From 55-13 sp037190145 (GTDB taxonomy: Bacteria > Armatimonadota > Fimbriimonadia > Fimbriimonadales > Fimbriimonadaceae): a stretch of DNA of 64,000 nucleotides. The notes below the pieces were generated by a model that saw only the letters and a program-made list of their open reading frames with translations, did not search any database and was not told the origin of the DNA. How positions within the stretch are numbered: the first letter of the stretch is position 1; each line of letters starts with the position of its first letter. Of the stretch, positions 49,425-57,294 are shown piece after piece. A program made the position numbers and the translations under genes. The stretch covers positions 62,001 to 126,000 of the forward strand of contig JBBCJU010000009.1 of the NCBI GenBank assembly GCA_037190145.1, in the 5' to 3' direction.

Positions 49425-50138
49425 CTACCTAAACTCAACAAAGCCCCACTGCTCCGGTTGATGCATATCAATCTGTCCTTGAGGAGTCCAAACCCAGTTA
49501 TCCTCTCGCAATCCTTCTCGCTTCACATACTGCCCCTCCACGATATCGGTTATCCACTCCACGCGAGAAAAGTTAACGCGCCATATATCGCCGCCTTGGG
49601 GTGGGCAGGGCATTCCACCCTCCTTAGCAAAGCATTCCCACGGGAAAGCAATCTCTACCGTCCAACCTTGATCTGTGTCGGCGGGATTATTTAGGCTCCC
49701 TTGAATCTGAACTGCAGACTTCGCATAAGCTTCCCACGAGTTATCGGCGGAACCTTGATCGCGATAGGCTTTTGGCAAGAAGAGATCCCAAGTTGTGTTT
49801 AGGGCATTGATCTCAAACTCAAAATATCGCTCCGCATCTCCATCTGGATCTATGAAGACTTCAAAATCGTTGTCCTGGAAAATCACAGAATCGTGTTCGG
49901 TCAAAGTTGCCCACACATGCGGCTCTTCCATCTCGGCAGCCACATAGAAGAACTGCTCATCCCACAGCATCTTGACCCGAGTTCTGAACCTTGGCGATGG
50001 CTTCTGGTCTCCTTCAATATCCACAAAGTCGTCTGTCCACTCGGCATGGTCCCAACACGATTTAGTGAGATCGCCATCAATCTCTATTGGTTCATGAATA
50101 AATTGGCAGCAATACGACTTCGGCAAAAGCATCCGCAT
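49425..50138 (-). CDS. CBM9/DOMON-like carbohydrate-binding domain protein
   Basis: The protein has about 237 residues from MRMLLPKSYCCQFIHEP. The fold pattern fits a family-9-like carbohydrate-binding module: IEIDGDLTKSCWDHAEWTDD, VKMLWDEQFFYVAAEMEEPH, NDFEVFIDPDGDAERYFEFE and WTVEIAFPWECF then WRVNFSRVEW. No signal peptide is visible. It is divergent from the SRPBCC gene, 33 bases away. After the TAG stop the same frame continues for 16 codons and encodes six cysteines before the next stop. Confidence 0.8.
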   Translation of the reverse strand: MRMLLPKSYCCQFIHEPIEIDGDLTKSCWDHAEWTDDFVDIEGDQKPSPRFRTRVKMLWDEQFFYVAAEMEEPHVWATLTEHDSVIFQDNDFEVFIDPDGDAERYFEFEINALNTTWDLFLPKAYRDQGSADNSWEAYAKSAVQIQGSLNNPADTDQGWTVEIAFPWECFAKEGGMPCPPQGGDIWRVNFSRVEWITDIVEGQYVKREGLREDNWVWTPQGQIDMHQPEQWGFVEFR

Positions 50139-50171
50139 GATTTTGACCGGTAGGTTGTAGACTTTGAGCCT

Positions 50172-50639
50172 GTGCACTACAAGGTTTTTGAGCTTAAGGT
50201 CGCGTCTCCGCCCGAAAAGGTTTGGGAGTTTCACTCTTCCGGCAAATCCCTTGAACTCCTTGCACCTCCTGGGAAGCGGGTCAAGTTGATTTCGCCAGAC
50301 CTGGAAATGAACGACGGAACGCTACAGGTGATGCGTATGTGGATTTTGGGCATATTGCCGATCACGTGGCGGGCCAGAATCAGCCAAGTCACACCTCCAT
50401 ACGGATTTACCGATCAAGCCGAAAAATCACCCTTCAAATTCTGGAGGCATCGGCACGATTTTATTCCCGATGGGGACGGCACTTTGATTCGAGATATGGT
50501 TGCCTACATTTTGCCCATGGGCAAGCTTGGCAAAGTGATCAACAAGCTTTATGTGGAAAAAGACTTAGATCGAATTTTTGCCTATCGTCACGAAGCCTTC
50601 AAGCGGATTCTGGGGGAATCTGCGCCAGACACTCCGTAA
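50172..50639 (+). CDS. SRPBCC-fold ligand-binding protein
   Basis: This 155-residue protein has a GTG start. It shows the START/polyketide-cyclase pattern of hydrophobic ligand-binding proteins: VFELKVASPPEKVWEFHSSG, LEMNDGTLQVMRMWILGILP, then FWRHRHDFIPDGDGTLIRDM and a long C-terminal helix (KVINKLYVEKDLDRIFAYRH). Ligand and role are unknown. TAGACT lies 9 bases before the GTG. The end overlaps a convergent small ORF by 41 bases. Confidence 0.8.
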   Translation: MHYKVFELKVASPPEKVWEFHSSGKSLELLAPPGKRVKLISPDLEMNDGTLQVMRMWILGILPITWRARISQVTPPYGFTDQAEKSPFKFWRHRHDFIPDGDGTLIRDMVAYILPMGKLGKVINKLYVEKDLDRIFAYRHEAFKRILGESAPDTP

Positions 50640-50904
50640 CTGAAGCTTCCCTAGCCAGCCACCAAGCAGCTTGAGTGGAATACCCTTCGTCCGTAAGGAC
50701 GACAACAGCTAGCGCCTCATCCAGGGCAAGGTCAAAGGCATGAGGTCGCTTTGAAAACGGGGTCGCCGTTTCCTTAAACTGCTGTTGAACCTCAATCAAC
50801 AAGAGATCAAGCGCAATACCACTCGGCAGTTCCTTTTGAACGCCGGGTGGCATTGCGATGTATCGGTCACCTATGAATTGCGGGAATCGATCCTGCACAT
50901 TCAC
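50599..50904 (-). CDS. Hypothetical protein (101 residues)
   Basis: This soluble ORF has no recognised family. It begins MNVQDRFPQFIGDRYIAMPP and contains ALDLLLIEVQQQFKETATPF and FDLALDEALAVVVLTDEG, with amphipathic helical character. It lies 16 bases after the exported gene that ends at 50921 on the same strand, and its 3' end overlaps the convergent SRPBCC gene by 41 bases. That overlap weakens the call, but no alternative gene fills 50640-50904. Confidence 0.5.
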   Translation of the reverse strand: MNVQDRFPQFIGDRYIAMPPGVQKELPSGIALDLLLIEVQQQFKETATPFSKRPHAFDLALDEALAVVVLTDEGYSTQAAWWLAREASVTECLAQIPPESA

Positions 50905-50920
50905 AATCTACTTCAGGTTT

Positions 50921-51325
50921 CTAGGCTCTAGCAAAGTAGTAATGCTTCTTGCCTTTTTTCCAAGTGGTTTTACGGACATATTTCTTGCCATCTCGGTAAA
51001 AGTGAGATCGGCTGAAGTAAGCCGCTTTGGTTCGATTGAGCTTACTTTGACTCTTCCGATCTTGCTCATACCGGTGAGCAGAATAAAGTGCTCCTGCAGT
51101 ACCGGCAAAGAACAACGTATTGTCTTTCTTGAGCAAACCTAAAACGCCCAAGCCACCCGAAAGGTAAGCGATATTACGCCACTCATTCTTTTTATCTTGC
51201 CGACGATCAATGAGCTTCTCAAGGTCCTTTAGGCTTTGCGCTTGCACCATTGTCGGGGCCGCGACTCCTAGGGCAATACTGCCGATTGCAAGAAGTCTTC
51301 CAAGTTTGTTTATCCAATTTTTCAT
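50921..51325 (-). CDS. Small exported basic protein
   Basis: The protein has 134 residues from MKNWINKLGRLLAIGSIALG, a signal peptide probably cleaved after MVQAQ. The mature part has an internal hydrophobic stretch (YLSGGLGVLGLL and LFFAGTAGALYSAH) and a very basic end (KYVRKTTWKKGKKHYYF). The pattern suggests a small envelope protein with a glycine-rich hydrophobic hairpin. No family is recognised. It is divergent from ribBA. Confidence 0.65.
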   Translation of the reverse strand: MKNWINKLGRLLAIGSIALGVAAPTMVQAQSLKDLEKLIDRRQDKKNEWRNIAYLSGGLGVLGLLKKDNTLFFAGTAGALYSAHRYEQDRKSQSKLNRTKAAYFSRSHFYRDGKKYVRKTTWKKGKKHYYFARA

Positions 51326-51442
51326 GGTTTCCCTCCATTGAGTGTCTAGTCCCAAAACGAAGGATCACGAAACCAGGTTCCGTTTCAGCCAGGGCTAAAA
51401 AGGCGGACAAAAATGGACGAATCGGATTCTTTTGGTTTGATG

Positions 51443-51497
51443 TAGGTTCCCGAAGGACCCTTTGTCGGGTTAGGTTCAAATAGGTTCCTGTGACCTA
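51443..51497. repeat. TAGGTTC repeats upstream of ribBA
   Basis: TAGGTTC occurs at 51443, 51471 and 51481 (the last two 10 bases apart), and the related inverted GACCTA follows at 51492. They lie in the divergent gap between the small exported gene (51325) and ribBA (51550), which otherwise shows no gene. They could be sites for a regulator of either gene. Confidence 0.35.
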
Positions 51498-51549
51498 CGG
51501 CCCGGGACTAGACCCTGCAATGAAGCGCTACACAACGTAGACTACAGAT

Positions 51550-52755
51550 GTGAGCTTCTCGACCATTGATGAGGCGCTGGACGACCTTAGAGCCGGCAAG
51601 ATGATAATCGTTGTTGACGATCCTGATCGGGAGAACGAAGGCGATCTGGTCTGCGCAGCAGAGGCTTGCACCCCGGAGATCATGAACTTCATGATCACCA
51701 ATGGTCGGGGAGTTCCGTTTATTCCCACCACCGCCGAAAGGCTAAAGGAGCTTGGTATCCCAATGATGACCAAGCAAAACACCGCGCGTCATGGCACTGC
51801 CATGGCTGAGATGGTGGATGCCCTGAAGGGTGCGACTACAGGAGTTTCCGCTTTTGATCGCGCTCGAACGGTAGAAGTCTTTGTGGACGACAATGCTGTT
51901 CCTGAGGATTTAGGACGGCCCGGGCACATCATTCCACTGCGTGCGGAAGCCGGTGGTGTTTTGAAGAGAGCCGGTCATACCGAAGCGATTGTTGATCTTT
52001 GTATCCTCTCTGGCTTCAAACCGGTTGGCTTGGGATGCGAAATTTTGAATGACGATGGCTCCATGATGCGAATGGACGGCCTGGTTCCATATGCGGAGAA
52101 GCACGGCCTCAAGATCGTGACCATCGCCGATCTAATCGCCTATCGTCGCAAAAATGAAAAGCTGGTCACAAGGGTCGCTGGCCCCATCGACTTTCCCACC
52201 AAGTTTGGTCATTTCCAAATCTTTGCCTACGAACCTAGCGTAGAGCCACACCCTTATGTAGCCATCGTTAAAGGCGACGTATGCACAGAGGAACCCGTCC
52301 TTGTGCGAATCCATTCTTCCTGCTTAACCGGTGATCTTCTAGGCTCCCTCAGATGTGATTGTGGAGACCAGCTTCAGATGGCCTTGGAGAAGATTGAAGA
52401 GGAAGGACGCGGCGTGGTTCTGTATATCGCTCAAGAAGGTCGCGGGATTGGTTTGATCAATAAGCTGCGTGCCTATGAGCTTCAGGACGGCGGGCTGGAT
52501 ACCGTTGAGGCAAATCAGGCATTAGGATTTAAGGCCGACCTGCGTGACTATGGCCTTGGAGCACAAGTCCTGGCAGATCTGGGATTGCGGAAGCTGAAAC
52601 TCATGACCAATAACCCGAAAAAGGTCAGCGGGTTACAGGGCTACGGCTTGGAGATTGTAGAGCACGTTCCTTTGATTGCCGGTCCAGTAGAGCCTAGAAC
52701 AAAGTATCTCGAAACCAAGCGCGACAAACTTGGCCATATGTTGCCAAAGGAGTAA
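51550..52755 (+). CDS. ribBA: Bifunctional DHBP synthase / GTP cyclohydrolase II
   Basis: RibBA carries out both entry steps of riboflavin synthesis. The 401-residue protein starts with GTG. The DHBP synthase domain (1 to about 200) has VVDDPDRENEGDLVCAAE, GVSAFDRARTVE and PGHIIPLRAEAGGVLKRAGH. The GTP cyclohydrolase II domain (about 205-400) has the zinc cysteines in HSSCLTGDLLGSLRCDCGDQ, then EGRGIGLINKLRAYELQDGG and MTNNPKKVSGL. No FMN riboswitch pattern was found upstream; the leader has three TAGGTTC copies instead. Confidence 0.95.
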   Translation: MSFSTIDEALDDLRAGKMIIVVDDPDRENEGDLVCAAEACTPEIMNFMITNGRGVPFIPTTAERLKELGIPMMTKQNTARHGTAMAEMVDALKGATTGVSAFDRARTVEVFVDDNAVPEDLGRPGHIIPLRAEAGGVLKRAGHTEAIVDLCILSGFKPVGLGCEILNDDGSMMRMDGLVPYAEKHGLKIVTIADLIAYRRKNEKLVTRVAGPIDFPTKFGHFQIFAYEPSVEPHPYVAIVKGDVCTEEPVLVRIHSSCLTGDLLGSLRCDCGDQLQMALEKIEEEGRGVVLYIAQEGRGIGLINKLRAYELQDGGLDTVEANQALGFKADLRDYGLGAQVLADLGLRKLKLMTNNPKKVSGLQGYGLEIVEHVPLIAGPVEPRTKYLETKRDKLGHMLPKE

Positions 52756-52758
52756 ATA

Positions 52759-52851
52759 GGACCGCGCGTGCCCTCACGCGCTTTCCTTGTTGAACTTAGC
52801 CAACATCTGCAGAAAGCTGAACCGCCTTGCGCGTGGGGACACGCGCGGTCC
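52759..52851. repeat. REP-like pair of palindromes after ribBA
   Basis: Two 23-base arms, 52759-52781 and 52829-52851, are inverted copies at 21 of 23 positions, 47 bases apart. Each arm is itself a hairpin: GCGCGTG-CCCT-CACGCGC and GCGCGTG-GGGA-CACGCGC. This is the layout of a REP doublet. It lies between ribBA (ends 52755) and the convergent TfoX-like gene (ends 52862) and could also stop transcription. Confidence 0.7.
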
Positions 52852-52861
52852 TGGGTGGGGA

Positions 52862-53185
52862 CTATTTCTTCTTCCGCTTAGCCACTTCTACCGCGTCATC
52901 GATCCACTGCCCAAGAGTTTCTGGTTCTTCCAAAACCTTTAGGGGAACCTCGTAATAAGGCATCGGGCCTTGTCCTTTGATAATCCATTGAGGCATATCT
53001 AAGGATTCATAAGCGGAACGGTTGATGTCATCCACCTTAAAGTACAGATGATCGTCATCGATAACCGCAAAGAAGGTTCCATCACAATAGATGCCGATCC
53101 CTCCAAACATCTTCCGATGCGTAATTTTTCGGGCAGAACCGAGCTTCGCTAAGATCGGTTGAACAGCGGCTTCCGTGATAGGCAT
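52862..53185 (-). CDS. TfoX N-terminal-domain-like protein
   Basis: The protein has 107 residues from MPITEAAVQPILAKLG. It fits the TfoX N-terminal domain: ITHRKMFGGIGIYCDGTFFA, then DDDHLYFKVDDINRSAYES and PMPYYEVPLKVLEEPETLGQ, ending in basic KRKKK. In proteobacteria TfoX promotes competence, but the lone N-terminal domain is widespread with unknown roles. The start is only 27 bases from the divergent methyltransferase start. Confidence 0.85.
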   Translation of the reverse strand: MPITEAAVQPILAKLGSARKITHRKMFGGIGIYCDGTFFAVIDDDHLYFKVDDINRSAYESLDMPQWIIKGQGPMPYYEVPLKVLEEPETLGQWIDDAVEVAKRKKK

Positions 53186-53212
53186 TTGAATTCCGTTAGC
53201 GATTTGGTTAGG

Positions 53213-53923
53213 ATGAAGATAGTGTTCACCAAGTCTGCCCGATTTTACGATGCGATGTACTCCTTTAAAGACTATGCCAAGGAAGCACAAGAGGTTCATG
53301 AAGCAATACAAGCGCACCTTCGTTCGGATGGAAAGACGTTAGTTGATGTGGCCTGCGGAACTGGCAAACACCTACACGAATTCATGAATTGGTATGAGGT
53401 CTATGGTGTTGACCTTGACCCAGACTTGTTAGGCATCGCATCGCGCACTATTCCAGGAGAACGATTGCAGGAGGACGATATGCGGACCTTCAATCTCGGG
53501 TTTGAGGCAGATGTGGTGACCTGTCTATTCAGTTCAATCGGCTACATGACCTCCAAAAGTGATCTACAAAAAGCGGTCTCCAATATGGCTCAACATGTGA
53601 AACCAGGCGGTGTCCTGATTGTGGAGCCTTGGCTGTATAAGGAGCACTATCATGCTCCACATTTACATATGTTGACTGTGGATGACGACGACCTCAAGAT
53701 TGCCCGAATCTCGCAAGGTAGCCGACGGGATGACATCAGCATTATCGACTTTCAATACTTGATCGTGACTCAGGATGAAGTTGTTCGTGAATCCGAGCGA
53801 CATGAGCTTGGCCTGTTTGAACAGTCAGATTATCAACACGCAATGGAACAGGCAGGATTAGCGGTGGAGTACGACCCAATCGGCCCGATGGGCAGAGGAT
53901 TATTCATTGGCACCAAAAAGTAA
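53213..53923 (+). CDS. Class I SAM-dependent methyltransferase
   Basis: The protein has 236 residues from MKIVFTKSARFYDAMYSFKD. The SAM-binding motif is LVDVACGTGKHLHEF, followed by the acidic YGVDLDPDLL and CLFSSIGYMTSKSDLQKAVS with VKPGGVLIVEPW. It is close to small-molecule O- or N-methyltransferases, but the substrate is unknown. An upstream start would overlap the TfoX-like gene. Confidence 0.85.
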   Translation: MKIVFTKSARFYDAMYSFKDYAKEAQEVHEAIQAHLRSDGKTLVDVACGTGKHLHEFMNWYEVYGVDLDPDLLGIASRTIPGERLQEDDMRTFNLGFEADVVTCLFSSIGYMTSKSDLQKAVSNMAQHVKPGGVLIVEPWLYKEHYHAPHLHMLTVDDDDLKIARISQGSRRDDISIIDFQYLIVTQDEVVRESERHELGLFEQSDYQHAMEQAGLAVEYDPIGPMGRGLFIGTKK

Positions 53924-54017
53924 TCCCTGGGACTGTATACCAACCAATGTAGTCTCACCGAATCACATCTAGTATTTTTGCGACTCCTTTTGCCCTACGC
54001 TTGCTTGGCGTCAATTG

Positions 54018-54023
54018 TATAAT
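54018..54023 (+). promoter_or_regulatory. -10 box TATAAT before a PEP-CTERM gene
   Basis: A perfect TATAAT ends 12 bases before the ATG at 54036, so the expected transcript has a leader of about six bases. No ribosome-binding site is present. A -35 box is not clear. Confidence 0.6.
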
Positions 54024-54035
54024 GCTGGCGTTAAC

Positions 54036-54674
54036 ATGAAAGCTCTTAGCTCCTCAGTTTTAGTTTTTGGCATCGTAGCAGGTGCATCGGCACTTTCAAC
54101 TCCTGCACTCATTAACTCCACCGCAACAGTTGGCAACCAAGCATGGTTGGGAACATTAGGTTTAGACTTTGATGTTACAGGGGCTTCAGACATTCTTGTT
54201 ACTCATCTAGGGGCTTTTGACAGCGGACAAGACGGCCTCATGGCTACTATTCAAGTAGGTATTTTCAACCGAGTAAACGGTTCCTTGATCGGTTCCACTC
54301 ATCTTTCAGGCGCAACCGATCCTTTGACGGGCGTTTGGCGCATGCAGTCTTTGGCCACACCTTTTACGCTTGAAGCTGGTGGGCAATACAGTGTTGTCGC
54401 CCTTGGATATGGAGATTTAGAGCGAAATTTCAATACTCACGGAAGCGGATCTGCAGCTACTCCCAATGGAGGCGGATACGTTAACTTTGTTGGCTCTAGC
54501 CGCTACGATAATCCGTCTGGTTTTATCCTGCCTACCATCCTTGATAGTGGCCCAGCTATCCGTTATGGAGCGGGAACTTTCGCATTCACACCCGTGCCTG
54601 AACCCTTCACGATGTTGCTAGGTTCTGCTGGCCTGGGACTGGCAATTTACCGTCGACGCAGAAGAACCGCCTAG
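54036..54674 (+). CDS. PEP-CTERM surface protein
   Basis: The protein has 212 residues from MKALSSSVLVFGIVAGASAL, a signal peptide. It contains one beta-rich domain (DFDVTGASDILVTHLGAFDS, TIQVGIFNRVNGSLIGSTHL, FTLEAGGQYSVVALGYG) like the DUF4082-type or related anchor domains. The sorting tail is VPEPFTMLLGSAGLGLAIY then RRRRR. It is the second PEP-CTERM protein here, about 6 kb from the first, and both share PEPFTM. Confidence 0.85.
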   Translation: MKALSSSVLVFGIVAGASALSTPALINSTATVGNQAWLGTLGLDFDVTGASDILVTHLGAFDSGQDGLMATIQVGIFNRVNGSLIGSTHLSGATDPLTGVWRMQSLATPFTLEAGGQYSVVALGYGDLERNFNTHGSGSAATPNGGGYVNFVGSSRYDNPSGFILPTILDSGPAIRYGAGTFAFTPVPEPFTMLLGSAGLGLAIYRRRRRTA

Positions 54675-54721
54675 ACCTCCGGTATCTAGCGGCTCGAAAA
54701 GCGTAAACTAGCAAGTTAGGA

Positions 54722-56611
54722 ATGGCTGCTCAGAAAACGGTTGTAGTAGTTGGCGGAGGCCTTGCGGGTCTCATGGCGACAATGAAGCTCGCGGAGGCGG
54801 GCCACAAGGTTAAGCTCTTTTCGCTGGTACCCGTGAAGCGTTCGCACAGTGTTTGCGCGCAAGGCGGAATCAACGGAGCGGTAAACCTTCGTGGAGAGGG
54901 CGACTCGCCCTACCTGCACTTTGAGGACACCATTACCGGTGGCGACTTCCTGAACCACCAACCTCCCGTAATGCGGATGGCTGAGCGCGCTCCGGCGATC
55001 ATTTATCTTTTGGATCGCATGGGCGTTCCGTTCAACCGCACGAACGAAGGCTTACTCAGTTTCCGGCGCTTTGGTGGAACGCTGAAGCACCGCACCGCCT
55101 ATGCTGGGGCCACCACGGGGCAGCAACTTCTGTATGCGTTGGATGAACAAGTTCGTCGCTGGGAGACTTCCAACATGGTTGAGAAGTACGAAGGCTGGGA
55201 GTTCTTGAGCATCATCAAGGATGATGAAGGACGATGTGTGGGCATCACCGCACAAGACCTGCGAACGATGGAGATTCGGGCCTTTGCTTGTGACTCGGCG
55301 ATCATCGCAACCGGCGGAAACGGCGTTATCTTCGGTAAGTCAACAAACTCCATTATCAACACCGGCGCCGCCGTTTCTATTTGCTATCAGCAAGGCGTGA
55401 AGTACGGCAACCCGGAGATGGTACAGATTCACCCGACCGCGATTCCTGGCGAAGACAAGTGCCGCTTGATGTCGGAGTCCGTGCGTGGCGAAGGTGGCAG
55501 ACTCTGGTCACCACGTGACCCGATGGATTCCCGAAAGCCCGTTGACATTCCGGAGCAGGATCGCTGGTACTTCTGCGAAGAGCTCGACCCCGTCTATGGC
55601 AACTTGCTTAGCCGAGACTTGGTCAGTTTCACCATTTACTGCGTCTGCAAGAAGGGCGCGGGCGTGGGCGGCAGACAACAAGTTTATTTGGACATCACCC
55701 AGCTTCACGAGAGTCGAGGTGGTCCTCACACCCGCGAGATTATCAACGACAAGTTGGAAGGCGTTCTGGAGATTTACGAGAAGTTCATGCGTGAAGATCC
55801 CATCGAGACTCCGATGCGCATTTATCCGGCCGTTCACTACACGATGGGTGGTCTTTGGGTTGATTACAACCTGAACGGCGACGGGTCCTGGAATCCCGAT
55901 GAACCTCGCAACCAGATGACAAACATTCCGGGACTGTATGCGGCAGGAGAAGCCGATTACCAGTATCACGGCGCAAACCGATTGGGCGCAAATGCATTGC
56001 TTTCCTGTCTGGTGGGCGGAGAGATCGCGGCTCAAGGCGTTTTGGCTTATATTAAGGAATCTGGCGGCATCGCCGCTTCCGAGAAGACTTTGCAGGATGC
56101 CCAGTCTGAGCAGCAAGCCGAATACAACCGACTGAGATCCAGCAATGGCGAAGAGAATCCGTATCGCCTCCACGCTGAACTTGCCGATGTCATGTGGAAT
56201 AACTGCGGCATTTGGCGATTACAGAAGGATCTTGTTCAAGCTAAAGACAGGCTTGATGACCTTGCCTCCCGCGCTCAGCAATGCGATTTGGTGGACAACA
56301 GTGGTTGGGCTAACCAAGCCGTTCCATTCACCCGTGCTCTGATCAACATGATTGAGCAATCGAAGGCGATTGTTGGCGGAGCAATTGTTCGTGATGAAAG
56401 CCGAGGCGCTCACTTTAAGATGGACACCCCGGACCGAGACGATACGAACTGGCTGAAGAGCACATTGGCAACATTTGGCCCCTCTGGACCCAGCTTTGAT
56501 TTCGAACCCATCGATTGCCGCTACATGGCCCCCCGCGCCCGAAAATATCGGATCAATCAGAACAAGGTTGTGAAGGAGATTCTGGGCGAGGAAGCTTTGC
56601 AGATCAGCTAG
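54722..56611 (+). CDS. sdhA: Succinate dehydrogenase / fumarate reductase flavoprotein subunit
   Basis: This 629-residue flavoprotein has the FAD fold VVVVGGGLAGLMATMKLAEA. The FAD-linking histidine region is KRSHSVCAQGGINGA. Substrate-site residues appear in HPTAIPG and SESVRGEGGRLW, and HGANRLGANALLSCLVGGEI is near residues 418-437. Length and QGG pattern match Bacillus-type SdhA. The iron-sulfur and membrane subunits are not adjacent. TAAACT (54705-54710) lies 11 bases before the ATG, which is preceded by a weak AGGA-like site. Confidence 0.92.
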   Translation: MAAQKTVVVVGGGLAGLMATMKLAEAGHKVKLFSLVPVKRSHSVCAQGGINGAVNLRGEGDSPYLHFEDTITGGDFLNHQPPVMRMAERAPAIIYLLDRMGVPFNRTNEGLLSFRRFGGTLKHRTAYAGATTGQQLLYALDEQVRRWETSNMVEKYEGWEFLSIIKDDEGRCVGITAQDLRTMEIRAFACDSAIIATGGNGVIFGKSTNSIINTGAAVSICYQQGVKYGNPEMVQIHPTAIPGEDKCRLMSESVRGEGGRLWSPRDPMDSRKPVDIPEQDRWYFCEELDPVYGNLLSRDLVSFTIYCVCKKGAGVGGRQQVYLDITQLHESRGGPHTREIINDKLEGVLEIYEKFMREDPIETPMRIYPAVHYTMGGLWVDYNLNGDGSWNPDEPRNQMTNIPGLYAAGEADYQYHGANRLGANALLSCLVGGEIAAQGVLAYIKESGGIAASEKTLQDAQSEQQAEYNRLRSSNGEENPYRLHAELADVMWNNCGIWRLQKDLVQAKDRLDDLASRAQQCDLVDNSGWANQAVPFTRALINMIEQSKAIVGGAIVRDESRGAHFKMDTPDRDDTNWLKSTLATFGPSGPSFDFEPIDCRYMAPRARKYRINQNKVVKEILGEEALQIS

Positions 56612-56635
56612 AAGAAACCTGAGGGATACTGAGAT

Positions 56636-56866
56636 ATGCCATTTGACCGTATCACCATCGAGCCCGATAAGATGAATGGACAACCTTGTATACGAGGTAT
56701 GCGCCTAACGGTTCGACGAGTGTTACAACTCATTGCGCAGTATCCAGATCGATCCGAGCTATTGTCGGAATTTTCGGAGCTAGAAGAGGAAGATTTGCGG
56801 CAAGTTTTAGAGTTTGCTGCATCTTCCCTCTCAGATGAAGTTCATTTCTTCAGACAAGCCTCTTGA
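56636..56866 (+). CDS. DUF433 antitoxin-like protein
   Basis: This 76-residue protein fits DUF433: ITIEPDKMNGQPCIRGMRLT then VRRVLQLIAQYPDRSELLSE and LEEEDLRQVLEFAA. DUF433 proteins are small helix-turn-helix-like partners of DUF5615 PIN-like toxins. Its stop overlaps the TTG start of the partner, giving antitoxin-then-toxin order. It lies 24 bases after sdhA and may be read from the same transcript. Confidence 0.9.
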   Translation: MPFDRITIEPDKMNGQPCIRGMRLTVRRVLQLIAQYPDRSELLSEFSELEEEDLRQVLEFAASSLSDEVHFFRQAS

Positions 56867-57255
56867 AACTATTACTCGATCAAGGTCTTGCCCGAAGTAC
56901 ATTGATGGAGCTTGCAAAGCTTGGTATTGATGCTTTGCATGTGTCGGATCTTGGCTTTGAAAGAGCTTCCGATCAGGAAATCATTGAACTCTCTAGAGAG
57001 AAAAATCTAGTCATTGTGACTTTAGATGCCGACTTTCACGCCTTGATATCTCTAAGCGGACAAAGCAAGCCATCGGTAATCCGCATCAGGATCGAAGGAC
57101 TAAAGGCTGTAGCGACGGCCCACCAAATCTCGACTCTTGTCTCCTCGTATGCAGAATCTTTAGGAAGCGGGTGTCTCCTATCGGTCTCAGAATCAAGAGT
57201 TGCATCGAGAAGACTCCCGATATCGTCTCTTACTTCCGGTAATCTCAAATCCTGA
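56863..57255 (+). CDS. DUF5615 PIN-like toxin
   Basis: This 130-residue protein has a TTG start. The PIN-like fold of DUF5615 (Mut7-C-related) is seen in MKLLLDQGLARSTLMELAKL and GIDALHVSDLGFERASDQEI, then NLVIVTLDADFHALISLSG. The Asp residues at 6 and in LDADF would form the nuclease site. The last about 25 residues (ESRVASRRLPISSLTS) are a variable tail. It is encoded directly after the DUF433 protein. The RNA target is unknown. Confidence 0.88.
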   Translation: MKLLLDQGLARSTLMELAKLGIDALHVSDLGFERASDQEIIELSREKNLVIVTLDADFHALISLSGQSKPSVIRIRIEGLKAVATAHQISTLVSSYAESLGSGCLLSVSESRVASRRLPISSLTSGNLKS

Positions 57256-57294
57256 GCCAAGGTGGGCTCAAGAGATTCGCTCTCACTTTGTCCC

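Noticed and set aside
51356..51549. FMN riboswitch upstream of ribBA
   Set aside because: The conserved blocks of the FMN aptamer were not found by eye on the + strand.
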